NCBI RefSeq assembly: GCF_014644495.1
Contig: NZ_BMKU01000004.1
Location: 213,443-277,442 of the forward strand
DNA length: 64,000 bases
Reading direction: 5' to 3'
Source: Pseudarthrobacter polychromogenes
GTDB lineage: Bacteria; Actinomycetota; Actinomycetes; Actinomycetales; Micrococcaceae
The position numbers and the translations under genes are program-made. Shown here in pieces: positions 1 to 7,704 of this stretch. How positions within the stretch are numbered: the first letter of the stretch is position 1; the number at the start of each line of letters is the position of its first letter. A model generated the notes under the pieces. It had not been told where the DNA came from, made no database searches, and saw nothing but the letters and a program-made list of their open reading frames with translations.

Positions 1-1
1 C

Positions 2-589
2 AGCGTTACCGCCCAGCTGGTTTCACTCATCCGGGAAGCCGGCACCCACGTGGGCACAGGCTTCCTGGCCACGCCCTACCTGCTGCCCGTCCTGGCGGAC
101 AACGGCCAGCTGGGCCTGGCCTACGAGCTCCTGATGCAGGACACGGAACCTTCCTGGCTGACCATGGTGGACCGCGGCGCCACCACCATGTGGGAGCTCT
201 GGAACGGCCTCGACGCCGACGGCACCGCGCACCAGTCGCTCAACCACTACAGCAAGGGCGCCGTGGTCTCCTTCCTGCACCGTTACACGGCCGGGCTCCG
301 CCAGGCTCCCGGGAGTGCGGGGTATCAACGGATCATCATCGAGCCGCGCCCCGGCGCAGGCCTGGCCTCCGCTGCGACGTCCCACATCGGGCCGCAGGGA
401 CGCATTGACGTGGCATGGGAGATCGACGACGGCGTGCTGGCACTTCGCGCCACGGTACCTTCCGGAACCACGGCCGAAATCCGGCTTCCCGGTGAACCTG
501 TGGCCATCGTCGGCCCGGGGAAACACTCCTTTGTTGCCGCCGCGGGCGGCTCCACACCACACTTCCACCAAGCAAGGAGCACACTATGA
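2..589 (+). CDS. alpha-L-rhamnosidase, C-terminal part (cut by window start)
   Basis: The frame is open from base 2, so the gene begins upstream of the window and only about 195 residues are visible. They match the end of a GH78 alpha-L-rhamnosidase: the segment PSWLTMVDRGATTMWELWNG is the late part of the (alpha/alpha)6 barrel, followed by SLNHYSKGAVVSFLHRYTAG and the C-terminal beta-sandwich. The second rhamnosidase in this window (12048-14630) has the same blocks in the same order. The enzyme removes terminal alpha-L-rhamnose from glycosides. Its stop overlaps the next start (ATGA), so it is translationally coupled to an esterase-like gene. Given the quercetinase nearby, rhamnosylated flavonols are a reasonable substrate (inference). 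Confidence 0.9.
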   Translation, partial: SVTAQLVSLIREAGTHVGTGFLATPYLLPVLADNGQLGLAYELLMQDTEPSWLTMVDRGATTMWELWNGLDADGTAHQSLNHYSKGAVVSFLHRYTAGLRQAPGSAGYQRIIIEPRPGAGLASAATSHIGPQGRIDVAWEIDDGVLALRATVPSGTTAEIRLPGEPVAIVGPGKHSFVAAAGGSTPHFHQARSTL

Positions 590-1599
590 CCGTGGATGCA
601 GCCAACCACACCACCGGCACCACCGGGACAGGACAGCGGACTGAACAACCGGCCCCTGCCCGCCCGGATGGCACGGACGTCCCGCCCTTTCCCGTCTTCG
701 ACGCGCCGGGTGTTCCCGAAAACGTCTCGGACGTGTCCGCGGTACACCGGGAAGTCACGTACACCCGGGCCATTGGCTTCCGGCCGTTGAAGATGGACAT
801 CTGGCTGCCCCGGCAGGCAGCCGGCCCCGTTCCACTGGTGGTGTGGGTGCACGGCGGTGCGTTCCAACTGGGCGACCGCCGCGAACTGCCGCCCACCTTT
901 GCCCCCAACTCCGTGTTCCGGCTGCTCAACGAGGCCGGCATCGCCTGCGCCACGGTTGACTACCGGCACTGCCTGGAAGCACCGTTCCCGGCGCAGCTGC
1001 ACGACCTCAAAGCGGCTGTCCGCTACCTGCGGGAATACGCGGATCACCTCAACATCCATCCGGACCAGTTCGGAGCCTGGGGTGAGTCTGCCGGCGGCCA
1101 CCTCGTGGCCATGCTTGGGCTGACAGGGAACCGGGAGGACCTTGACGGCGGCCTGGGTGCGCAGGGGCACCCAAGCGGCGTCAGCGCCGTCGTCGACTTT
1201 TATGGCGTCTCCTCACTGGTGGATATCCCGCCCATGGACACTCCGGACGGACTCTTTCCGCCAGCTTTGACGGCAGCGGTTCCGGCAGGGATGTCCCTGC
1301 AGCCTGGACCGATGCTGGTGGGCGGCTCCGACAGCCCGGACCTGCTGGCCGCCGCCAGCCCGGTCAGCTACGTGGCCCCCGGCGCGCCGCCGTTCCTGCT
1401 GGTCCATGGCGACAGTGACGGCCTGGTGCCGCACTTCCAGACAGACCTTCTTGCGGCCGCGCTCGCAGACGCGGGAGTGGAGCATCAGGTGGTCACCATC
1501 AAAGGCGGCGACCACTGCTTCTTCGGTGCGGAGGACCAGCTGGACCACATCCTTGACGCCGCCGTCGGCTACTTCTCCCGGAAACTGGGCACACCATGA
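586..1599 (+). CDS. alpha/beta-hydrolase (carboxylesterase-like)
   Basis: A 337-residue cytoplasmic alpha/beta-hydrolase of the HSL/BD-FAE type. Visible elements are the oxyanion-hole segment WVHGGAF near residue 88, the nucleophile elbow GESAGG near 166-171 (serine about 168), the strand FLLVHGDSDGLVP carrying the acid residue, and GGDHCFF with the catalytic histidine near 310. AAGGAG lies at 574-579 and the ATG overlaps the rhamnosidase stop, so the two are coupled. The downstream hydrolase also overlaps by ATGA. A family member of this kind hydrolyses small carboxyl esters. Possible substrates here are acylated rhamnosides or the depside made by the quercetinase; the sequence does not decide. 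Confidence 0.88.
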   Translation: MTVDAANHTTGTTGTGQRTEQPAPARPDGTDVPPFPVFDAPGVPENVSDVSAVHREVTYTRAIGFRPLKMDIWLPRQAAGPVPLVVWVHGGAFQLGDRRELPPTFAPNSVFRLLNEAGIACATVDYRHCLEAPFPAQLHDLKAAVRYLREYADHLNIHPDQFGAWGESAGGHLVAMLGLTGNREDLDGGLGAQGHPSGVSAVVDFYGVSSLVDIPPMDTPDGLFPPALTAAVPAGMSLQPGPMLVGGSDSPDLLAAASPVSYVAPGAPPFLLVHGDSDGLVPHFQTDLLAAALADAGVEHQVVTIKGGDHCFFGAEDQLDHILDAAVGYFSRKLGTP

Positions 1600-2564
1600 C
1601 ACCACGAACAGAACCAACAGCCGTTTCCCCTGAGGCTGCACCGGCCGGGACGCCCGGACAAATCGCCGCCGGTTTCGCCGAATACCTTGCCAGTCCCGAC
1701 GGACCGCAGTTCCTCAACCCGGACGCGGTCCGGACCCCGGGACCCGATGTCTCCATCCGCACCGTCACTGCCGACGGGCGGCATGGGCCGGTGGCCGTCC
1801 GGATTTATGGCGAACCGGCCGGCACGGACAGTCCCGCCCTCGTGTGGTTGCACGGCGGCGGATTTGTCAGCGGCAGCGTGGACATCCCCGAATCGGATTA
1901 CCTGGCACGGGTACTGGCGGACCAGGGCACGCCGGTGCTGTCCGTGGACTACCGGCTGGCCCGCGACGGTGTGTCCTTCCCCATCCCGCACGACGACGCG
2001 TTGGCAGGGTGGTTCTGGGCGCGGGAGAATTCCGAATCCCTGGGGCTGAATCCTCGTCTCCTGTGCCTGGGCGGTGCTGGTGCCGGCGGCAACCTGGCCG
2101 TGGGTGCCGCGCTGTATCTGATTGACGCCGGCAAGCCCCTGCCTGCCAAGCTCCTGCTGGCCTATCCCTTCCTGCATGCCGAGCTCCCGCCCCCGGCCGG
2201 CGGACTGGACGAGGCGGTCATGGCGGAGCTTCCGCGCCACCTGCGGTTCACCCTGGAGGACTGCATCCGGACGGCGGAGAATTACGTTGGCGGCCCGGTC
2301 AGCATGGCGCCGTCCTACGCGATGCCCGGCTACGCCGACCCCGCCGGGCTTCCGCCCACGGCTTTGCTGGCCTGCGAATACGACGACGCACGCGGCTCCT
2401 CTGAGCTGTTTGCCTCGGCTTTGGAGCGGGCAGGGGTTCCGGTTTCCTACTTCCTCGCCCAGGGCGCGGTCCACGGCCATCTCAACCACACCGCTGGCCT
2501 GCCGGAAGGGCAGCCGGCCCTGGACTTCCTGGCTAGGGAACTGGCTGCGGCCACGGCAGTGTGA
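1596..2564 (+). CDS. alpha/beta-hydrolase homologue lacking the catalytic serine
   Basis: A 322-residue HSL-family protein. The oxyanion motif WLHGGGF is intact near residue 86, and a histidine-containing segment GAVHGHLNH is present near the C-terminus. At the nucleophile elbow, where the family has G-D/A-S-A-G-G-N-L, this protein reads GGAGAGGNL, so the serine is glycine (codon GGT at 2079-2081, one base from AGT). The fold appears complete and the frame is open throughout, so this looks like a substitution rather than decay. It is coupled by ATGA to the active-looking hydrolase upstream. It may bind a ligand, work as a partner subunit, or use other chemistry. Confidence 0.85.
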   Translation: MTPRTEPTAVSPEAAPAGTPGQIAAGFAEYLASPDGPQFLNPDAVRTPGPDVSIRTVTADGRHGPVAVRIYGEPAGTDSPALVWLHGGGFVSGSVDIPESDYLARVLADQGTPVLSVDYRLARDGVSFPIPHDDALAGWFWARENSESLGLNPRLLCLGGAGAGGNLAVGAALYLIDAGKPLPAKLLLAYPFLHAELPPPAGGLDEAVMAELPRHLRFTLEDCIRTAENYVGGPVSMAPSYAMPGYADPAGLPPTALLACEYDDARGSSELFASALERAGVPVSYFLAQGAVHGHLNHTAGLPEGQPALDFLARELAAATAV

Positions 2565-2568
2565 TGCT

Positions 2569-2585
2569 GTTTCATTCAGTGAAAC
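2569..2585. promoter_or_regulatory. palindrome, candidate operator before the hydrolase-FAH-monooxygenase operon
   Basis: GTTTCATTCAGTGAAAC has perfect 6-base arms around a 5-base centre. It lies in the 114-base gap before the gene at 2691. A related sequence (12 of 17 identical) lies upstream of the quercetinase at 8859-8875, which suggests one regulator for both promoters. No regulator gene of this cluster is inside the window. Confidence 0.5.
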
Positions 2586-2690
2586 CGCCCACGCGGACAC
2601 CAGCAGCCGTGCCCCACAGTTGAGTGAAGACGCGGTCCGCAGCAGCGGCCGGCGGGGATAGAAACGGCGCGGCACAACATGGAGTCAACG

Positions 2691-3575
2691 ATGACGGCAG
2701 GGCAGGTCCTGAAGGGGATCGAGTTTTTCCACCCCGGGGGTGCAACCCCGTTGCTGCTGGACCTGTACCTGCCCGCCGGTTCCGATGCCGGCTGCGATAC
2801 CGGCGCCGACGCCGGCGAATCCGGGTTCCCCGCCGTCATCCACTTCCACGGGGGCGGCTGGCGGATGGGGGAGCGGTCATCGCTCGGACCCACCGTGGAC
2901 GGTTTCGGCCTGAGCCCCATCGAGCAGCTGGTGGAGGCCGGCTTCGTGGTGGCATCCGCCGACTACCGCCTGACAGATGCTGCCACATTCCCGGCCCAGC
3001 TGCTGGACGCCAAGGCCGCTGTCCGCTGGCTGCGCGCCCATGCTGCCGATTACGGGGTGGATCCGGGTCGTATCTACGCGTGGGGAGACTCGGCAGGCGG
3101 CCACCTGGCCAGCCTGGTGGGACTGACTGCGCGTGCCGCCACGGACGGTGCAACCGACGACGACGTCGCCGCCGTCGCTGCCTGGTATCCGCCCACGGAT
3201 CTGAACCGCATGGGGGAACAGGCCCGGCCCGACGCCGTCGCCCGCGCGGATGACCCCGGCTCCCGTGAAGCGCTGTTGATCGGCGCCCAGCCCGCCGACG
3301 CCCCGGACAAGGCCAAGGCGGCCAGCCCCCTCACCTATGTACATCCGGACGCGCCGCCGTTCCTCCTCGTCCACGGAACGGCGGACCGGTTCGTCCCGGT
3401 GGCCCAGTCCGCCAGCCTGACCGAAGCGCTGGAAAGTGCCGGTGCCGCCGTCGAACTTCTCCTGATTGAGGACGCGGACCATATGTGGCAGCTGCCGGAC
3501 GGGACCCAGGCTGCCGCACGGCAGGCCACCGCCGCCACCATCGATTTTTTCCGCCGCCAAGCGCAGAAGCACTGA
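2691..3575 (+). CDS. alpha/beta-hydrolase (BD-FAE/esterase-like)
   Basis: A 294-residue hydrolase with IHFHGGGW near residue 54, the complete nucleophile elbow GDSAGGHL near residue 132, the strand FLLVHGTADRFVP and a histidine in EDADHMW. It belongs to the same broad esterase family as the gene at 586. The start was set at 2691 because GGAG (2681-2684) sits six bases upstream; an in-frame ATG at 2679 would include that ribosome site and adds only four residues. It begins a new block after a gap with a palindrome and is followed 55 bases later by the FAH-family gene. Hydrolysis of the quercetin cleavage product (a depside ester) is a plausible role by context. Confidence 0.88.
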   Translation: MTAGQVLKGIEFFHPGGATPLLLDLYLPAGSDAGCDTGADAGESGFPAVIHFHGGGWRMGERSSLGPTVDGFGLSPIEQLVEAGFVVASADYRLTDAATFPAQLLDAKAAVRWLRAHAADYGVDPGRIYAWGDSAGGHLASLVGLTARAATDGATDDDVAAVAAWYPPTDLNRMGEQARPDAVARADDPGSREALLIGAQPADAPDKAKAASPLTYVHPDAPPFLLVHGTADRFVPVAQSASLTEALESAGAAVELLLIEDADHMWQLPDGTQAAARQATAATIDFFRRQAQKH

Positions 3576-3630
3576 TCTTCCCGCAATCCGCCGGCGCGAT
3601 CGCGCCCGGCAAGACCTGAAAGGCCCCTCC

Positions 3631-4527
3631 ATGCAGTTCATCGGCATCACTCACAACGGCGAACCCTGGGCAGCCGCCCTCGTGGACTCCCGGGTTTTCC
3701 CGCTCGCCCCTGTCAGCGACTTCTGGTCCGACCCCAGCGGCTGGCAGGACAAAGCAGAGTCGCTGGCACCTGACGCGTCCGCTTCCAAGGGGTCCCTTTC
3801 CGGCGCGTCCGACGCCGGCAGTTGGCTGGAGCGGACCAGCATCACCGAAGTGCCGCTCGTCCCCGCCTCCGCACGGGTCATCTGCGTTGGCCTGAACTAC
3901 AAGGCCCACGCAGCGGAGGGCAGCTACAAGGACCAGGAGCTGCCGCCCTACCCCACCCTTTTCGGCCGCTGGACGGCGTCCCTGTCCGTAGGCAACGTGC
4001 CCGTCCCGGTACCCGCCGGCGAGGCCGGCCTGGACTGGGAAGGCGAAGTAGCCGCGTACATCGGGCAGCGGGTGGAATCCGCGGATGAGGCAACCGCGGC
4101 AGAAGCCGTCTTCGGCTACTCGACCTTCAACGACATCACCTCCCGCACCGCGCAGAAACTCACCTCGCAGTGGACGCTGGGCAAGAACGGCGACTTCAGC
4201 GGACCCCTCGGACCGCTGGTCAGCCGCGACGAGGTGGGAGACCTCCGCGACGGGCTACAGGTCCGGACCCGGGTCAACGGCGTCGAGGCTCAGAACGGGA
4301 ACACCCGGGACATGATCTTCTCCGTTCCGGAAATCATTGCGCTGATCAGCCAGACCTTCACCCTCCATCCCGGTGATGTGATCGCCACAGGCACCCCTGA
4401 AGGCGTGGGCTATGCCCGCACCCCGCAGTGGTTGCTCCAGCCGGGCGACACCGTCGAGGTGGACATCGACAGGCTCGGCACCCTGGTCACCCCCGTGGGA
4501 GACGTCTCGCTCCGGAGCCGTGCCTGA
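3631..4527 (+). CDS. fumarylacetoacetate hydrolase family protein
   Basis: A 298-residue FAH-family protein. VICVGLNYKAHAAE begins the catalytic domain. The metal ligands expected for the family are present: two glutamates in LDWEGEVA (about 137 and 139) and the aspartate in FNDITSR (about 167). The later motifs KNGDFSGPLGP and GDVIATGTPEGVGYARTP are typical of this family. Members hydrolyse or decarboxylate acyl-pyruvate type products of aromatic ring cleavage. The start was taken at 3631 rather than further upstream because the protein aligns from MQFIGI and a weak purine-rich site (GAAAGG) precedes it. The stop overlaps the next ATG (TGATG), so it is coupled to the flavin monooxygenase. 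A late step in ring-fission product processing fits. Confidence 0.92.
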   Translation: MQFIGITHNGEPWAAALVDSRVFPLAPVSDFWSDPSGWQDKAESLAPDASASKGSLSGASDAGSWLERTSITEVPLVPASARVICVGLNYKAHAAEGSYKDQELPPYPTLFGRWTASLSVGNVPVPVPAGEAGLDWEGEVAAYIGQRVESADEATAAEAVFGYSTFNDITSRTAQKLTSQWTLGKNGDFSGPLGPLVSRDEVGDLRDGLQVRTRVNGVEAQNGNTRDMIFSVPEIIALISQTFTLHPGDVIATGTPEGVGYARTPQWLLQPGDTVEVDIDRLGTLVTPVGDVSLRSRA

Positions 4528-6359
4528 TGGGAACCCTGCCCGTCACGTCACCAGAGCACGTCCCGGGGGAGGCGCAGGTCCTGGTCTCCGGCGGCGGACC
4601 GAGCGGCCTGTTCCTCGCCCTGGACCTGGCCGCGCGCGGGATCCCCAGCACCGTGATTGAACCCCGCAGCTCCGTGGACCACACTAGGCCGCGGGCCAAG
4701 ACCACCAACGCACGCACCATGACCCATCTCCGCCGGCTGGGCCTGGCGGACGCCCTGCGCGCAGCGGCTCCGCTCCCGGTGGACTATGCGCAGGACGTTA
4801 TTTTTTGCACCCACCTCGCGGGCCCAGCGGCCCATGAGCTGCGCCGGTTCCGGAACGCCTTCCAGCTGGTCCCCGGCCGATATGGCCCGCAGCCCGAATG
4901 CGGCCAGCAGGTCCCGCAGCCGGTCCTCGAGGAGGTGCTCCGCGCCGCCGCAGCCCGCAACCCGCTGGTCACCTTCATCACCGGGTGGAGCGTGGTGGAC
5001 GTGCAGGAACTGCAGGACCAGGAACTTCAGCGTGCAGAAGGCCAGGACACGGCAGGCCAGGGCACCGCGCCGCTGTACGCCGCCGTCGTCCAGGACGCAT
5101 CCGGCAGCACGGCGACCATCCGGAGCAGCTATGTGGTGGGTGCCGACGGCGGTTCCTCCGCGGTGCGCCGCAGCCTGGGGATCCGCCTGGAAGGCGGTTC
5201 CGCTGCACTGTCCAATATCAGCATCCTGTTCCGCTCGAAGCAGCTGGGCCAGGCCATCACCCTGAACTCCGCCGTCCAGTACTGGGTGGTTGGGTCGGAG
5301 GCCGCCGGCATGGTGGGACGGATGGACCTGGCCGACACCTGGTGGGCCATCATCCAGGGCGTGGACCCCACCAAGGAGGTAGCCCCCGGTGACGCCGCGG
5401 CCCTGGTCCGCTCCCTGGTGGGGACGGACGCGGCGGATATTGACGTCGATGTGGTGGCCACGGATCCCTGGACGGCGCGCATGCTCCTGGCCCCGCAGTA
5501 CAGCCGGGGAAACATCTTCCTGGTGGGGGACGCCGCGCACCTGAATCCGCCCTGGGGCGGGCATGGCTTCAACACGTGCGTTGGCGACGCCGCCAACCTC
5601 GCCTGGAAGCTTGCGGCCGATATCCAGGGCTGGGCTGGGCCGGAGATCCTGGACAGCTACGGCCATGAGCGCCGCCCGGTGGCAGCGCGGACCATCCGCG
5701 ACGCCGCCGCAAACGGCAAGGCCCTGGCGTACCACTTCGCCGATCCCCGGCTGGACCACGACGGCCCCGACGGCGGGGCGGCACGTCGGGCGGTGCACGA
5801 AGCGCTTGCCGTTAAGCAGAGCGAGTTTGATTCGCTGGGCCTGGTGCTGGGCTACACATATGCTGATTCCCCGGCCGTGGTGCCGGACGGGTCCCCGGTC
5901 CCTGCCGAGGATCCCATCCGCTACGTTCCTTCCGCCACCCCAGGCGCGCTGCTCCCGCACGCTTGGCTGCAGGATTCCACTTCTTTGTACGACCGGCTGG
6001 GCGGCGGCTTCACCCTTCTGGCCGACGGCGGAGCGCTGGGCGGGGTGCGGGGAGAGCACGCCTTCGCCGAGGTGCTGGACGCCGGTGCCCGGCAGGGCAT
6101 CCCGGTGGCAGTTGCCGAGGTTGGGCCCACCGGTGACGGCACCCCGCTGTCCGAGCTGTGGGGCGCCCCCGCGGTGCTGGTTCGTCCCGACCAGCACGTG
6201 GCGTGGCGTGGCAGTTCGGCGGAGGCCGCAGCGGCAGCTTTGGCCGTTGCTGCCGGGTTCGCCCCAGCCGGGGTATCACCGGGAACATCACCGCAGGGCA
6301 CATCATTCAGCGTCCAGGACGAAACAAGGAGCAACCGTGTCGACGCCGTCATTCCGTGA
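4527..6359 (+). CDS. FAD-dependent aromatic monooxygenase (PheA/TfdB family)
   Basis: A 610-residue flavoprotein hydroxylase. The N-terminal dinucleotide motif VLVSGGGPSGLFLALDLAARG lies near residue 18-40. GDAAH followed by LNPPWGGHGFNTCVGDAANL near residue 334-355 is the second FAD motif of the PheA/TfdB group, and the C-terminus has a thioredoxin-like tail as in phenol hydroxylases. It would use NAD(P)H and O2 to hydroxylate a phenolic ring. The start overlaps the FAH stop, and the next gene begins inside its 3' end, so FAH, monooxygenase and DUF3500 are tightly coupled. By context the substrate may be the trihydroxybenzoate or phloroglucinol half of quercetin (inference). Confidence 0.92.
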   Translation: MGTLPVTSPEHVPGEAQVLVSGGGPSGLFLALDLAARGIPSTVIEPRSSVDHTRPRAKTTNARTMTHLRRLGLADALRAAAPLPVDYAQDVIFCTHLAGPAAHELRRFRNAFQLVPGRYGPQPECGQQVPQPVLEEVLRAAAARNPLVTFITGWSVVDVQELQDQELQRAEGQDTAGQGTAPLYAAVVQDASGSTATIRSSYVVGADGGSSAVRRSLGIRLEGGSAALSNISILFRSKQLGQAITLNSAVQYWVVGSEAAGMVGRMDLADTWWAIIQGVDPTKEVAPGDAAALVRSLVGTDAADIDVDVVATDPWTARMLLAPQYSRGNIFLVGDAAHLNPPWGGHGFNTCVGDAANLAWKLAADIQGWAGPEILDSYGHERRPVAARTIRDAAANGKALAYHFADPRLDHDGPDGGAARRAVHEALAVKQSEFDSLGLVLGYTYADSPAVVPDGSPVPAEDPIRYVPSATPGALLPHAWLQDSTSLYDRLGGGFTLLADGGALGGVRGEHAFAEVLDAGARQGIPVAVAEVGPTGDGTPLSELWGAPAVLVRPDQHVAWRGSSAEAAAAALAVAAGFAPAGVSPGTSPQGTSFSVQDETRSNRVDAVIP

Positions 6360-7581
6360 TTACCTCTTTGCCACCGATCATCCCCGCGTCGCGGACATCC
6401 GGGGCCTGGATGCCCGTGGGTACGCCGAGGCAGCCAAGCAGGACTCCTTCGCCGGCCCCATGATCGAGGGATGGAAGAAGCTGTACCCGCAGCCGTTCGT
6501 GGGGATCACCAGCGACGGCGTGCGGCGTGAGGGGCTGTTTCCGCTGGCGCCGGTCCGGCCCGGCGAGGAGGCGCCCACCGCGGAGATGGTGGCGGCAGCC
6601 CGGAAGCTCCTGGGAGTGGTGGGGCAGGAACAGGCGAAGAAGCTCACCTACGCCGTGGACGCCCCGGAGTGGCAGAGCTGGGCGAACCCGGAATTCATGC
6701 AGCACGATACCGGCCTCCGGCTGGATGAGCTGGAAACGCCGGTCCGCGATGCTGCCCTGGCCGTGGTGGAGGCATCCCTGAGTGCCGAGGGTTTTGAGCT
6801 GGTCCGCAACCTGATGCGCATCAACGGGTTCCTGGGGGGCCTGGTGGAGCTGCCCCTGCTGATGAACGAGTTCAGCTACAACTTCGCGCTGTACGGCGAC
6901 CCTTCCGAAACGGAACCGTGGGGGTGGCAGATCTTCGGCCACCATGCGGCGCTCAACTGTCTGGTGGCGGGAACCCAGCTGGTGGTCTCGCCGGTATTTA
7001 TGGGTGCCGAGCCGGACATGATCGACGACGGCCCGTACAAGGGCGTCCGGGTGTTCAAGGAGCGGATCGCCCTGGCCCGCGAACTGATGGCAGCGCTGCC
7101 GGCGGACCTGCGCGCAGCGGCCACCGTCTACGCGTCGATGGTGGACCCCGCCATGCCCGAAGGCCGCATCCACGCCGGCGATGAACGCCACCTTGGCGGG
7201 TGTTTCCAGGACAACCGGGTGATCCCGTACGAGGGCATCCGGGTGGCGGATATGCCGGCAGAAGCCCGCGGCCTCCTCGACGCGGTGGTGGACGACTTTA
7301 TTGCCTACTTGCCCGCCGGCCCCCGCGCCGCCCGACGCCGGGAGATCCATGAGCAGTACGGCGAGAGCTTCTTCAGCTGGATCGGCGGCTGGGATGGCCA
7401 GGAAGCGTTCTACTTCCGGCTGCAGAGTCCTGTGGTGGTGCTGGAACTCGACCACCACACCGGGGTTTTCCTGGACAACGACGAGCCCGCGCCGTTCCAC
7501 ATGCACACCGTGGTCCGAACGCCCAACGGGAACGACTACGGCCGCGAACTGGTGAAGCAATACCCATCCATTGCTCCCTAA
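6337..7581 (+). CDS. DUF3500 family protein
   Basis: A 414-residue protein of DUF3500, a family with no established function that I know of. The C-terminal signature is clear: VLELDHH near 370-374, then HMHTVVRTPNGNDYG near 388-402. The histidines (about 373, 374, 388, 390) could bind metal. No signal peptide or membrane segment is visible. It starts with GTG behind AAGGAG (6326-6331) and overlaps the monooxygenase by 23 bases. It is the last gene of the block that starts at 2691. An enzymatic step in breakdown of the phenolic ring is the simplest role by position; this is inference only. Confidence 0.87.
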   Translation: MSTPSFRDYLFATDHPRVADIRGLDARGYAEAAKQDSFAGPMIEGWKKLYPQPFVGITSDGVRREGLFPLAPVRPGEEAPTAEMVAAARKLLGVVGQEQAKKLTYAVDAPEWQSWANPEFMQHDTGLRLDELETPVRDAALAVVEASLSAEGFELVRNLMRINGFLGGLVELPLLMNEFSYNFALYGDPSETEPWGWQIFGHHAALNCLVAGTQLVVSPVFMGAEPDMIDDGPYKGVRVFKERIALARELMAALPADLRAAATVYASMVDPAMPEGRIHAGDERHLGGCFQDNRVIPYEGIRVADMPAEARGLLDAVVDDFIAYLPAGPRAARRREIHEQYGESFFSWIGGWDGQEAFYFRLQSPVVVLELDHHTGVFLDNDEPAPFHMHTVVRTPNGNDYGRELVKQYPSIAP

Positions 7582-7645
7582 CTGCCGTTTTCGACGTCCA
7601 TAACGGCATCTACTCAGCAGTCGACGGTCCATAAAAGCCAAATGA

Positions 7646-7671
7646 CCCGGACTTCCTTTCGGAGGTCCGGG
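7646..7671. terminator. bidirectional terminator hairpin
   Basis: CCCGGACTTCC and GGAGGTCCGGG pair with one mismatch around a 4-base loop. It lies between the convergent DUF3500 gene and the quercetinase gene. On the minus strand it is followed by a T-rich stretch, and it fits termination of both transcripts. Confidence 0.7.
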
Positions 7672-7704
7672 CCATGGGTTCTGAATTCGGGGTATCTGGA
7701 GGCG

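Noticed and set aside
5563..6336. N-terminal extension of the DUF3500 frame into the monooxygenase
   Set aside because: The extension is a shadow of the monooxygenase; a GTG with AAGGAG at 6337 starts the real protein.
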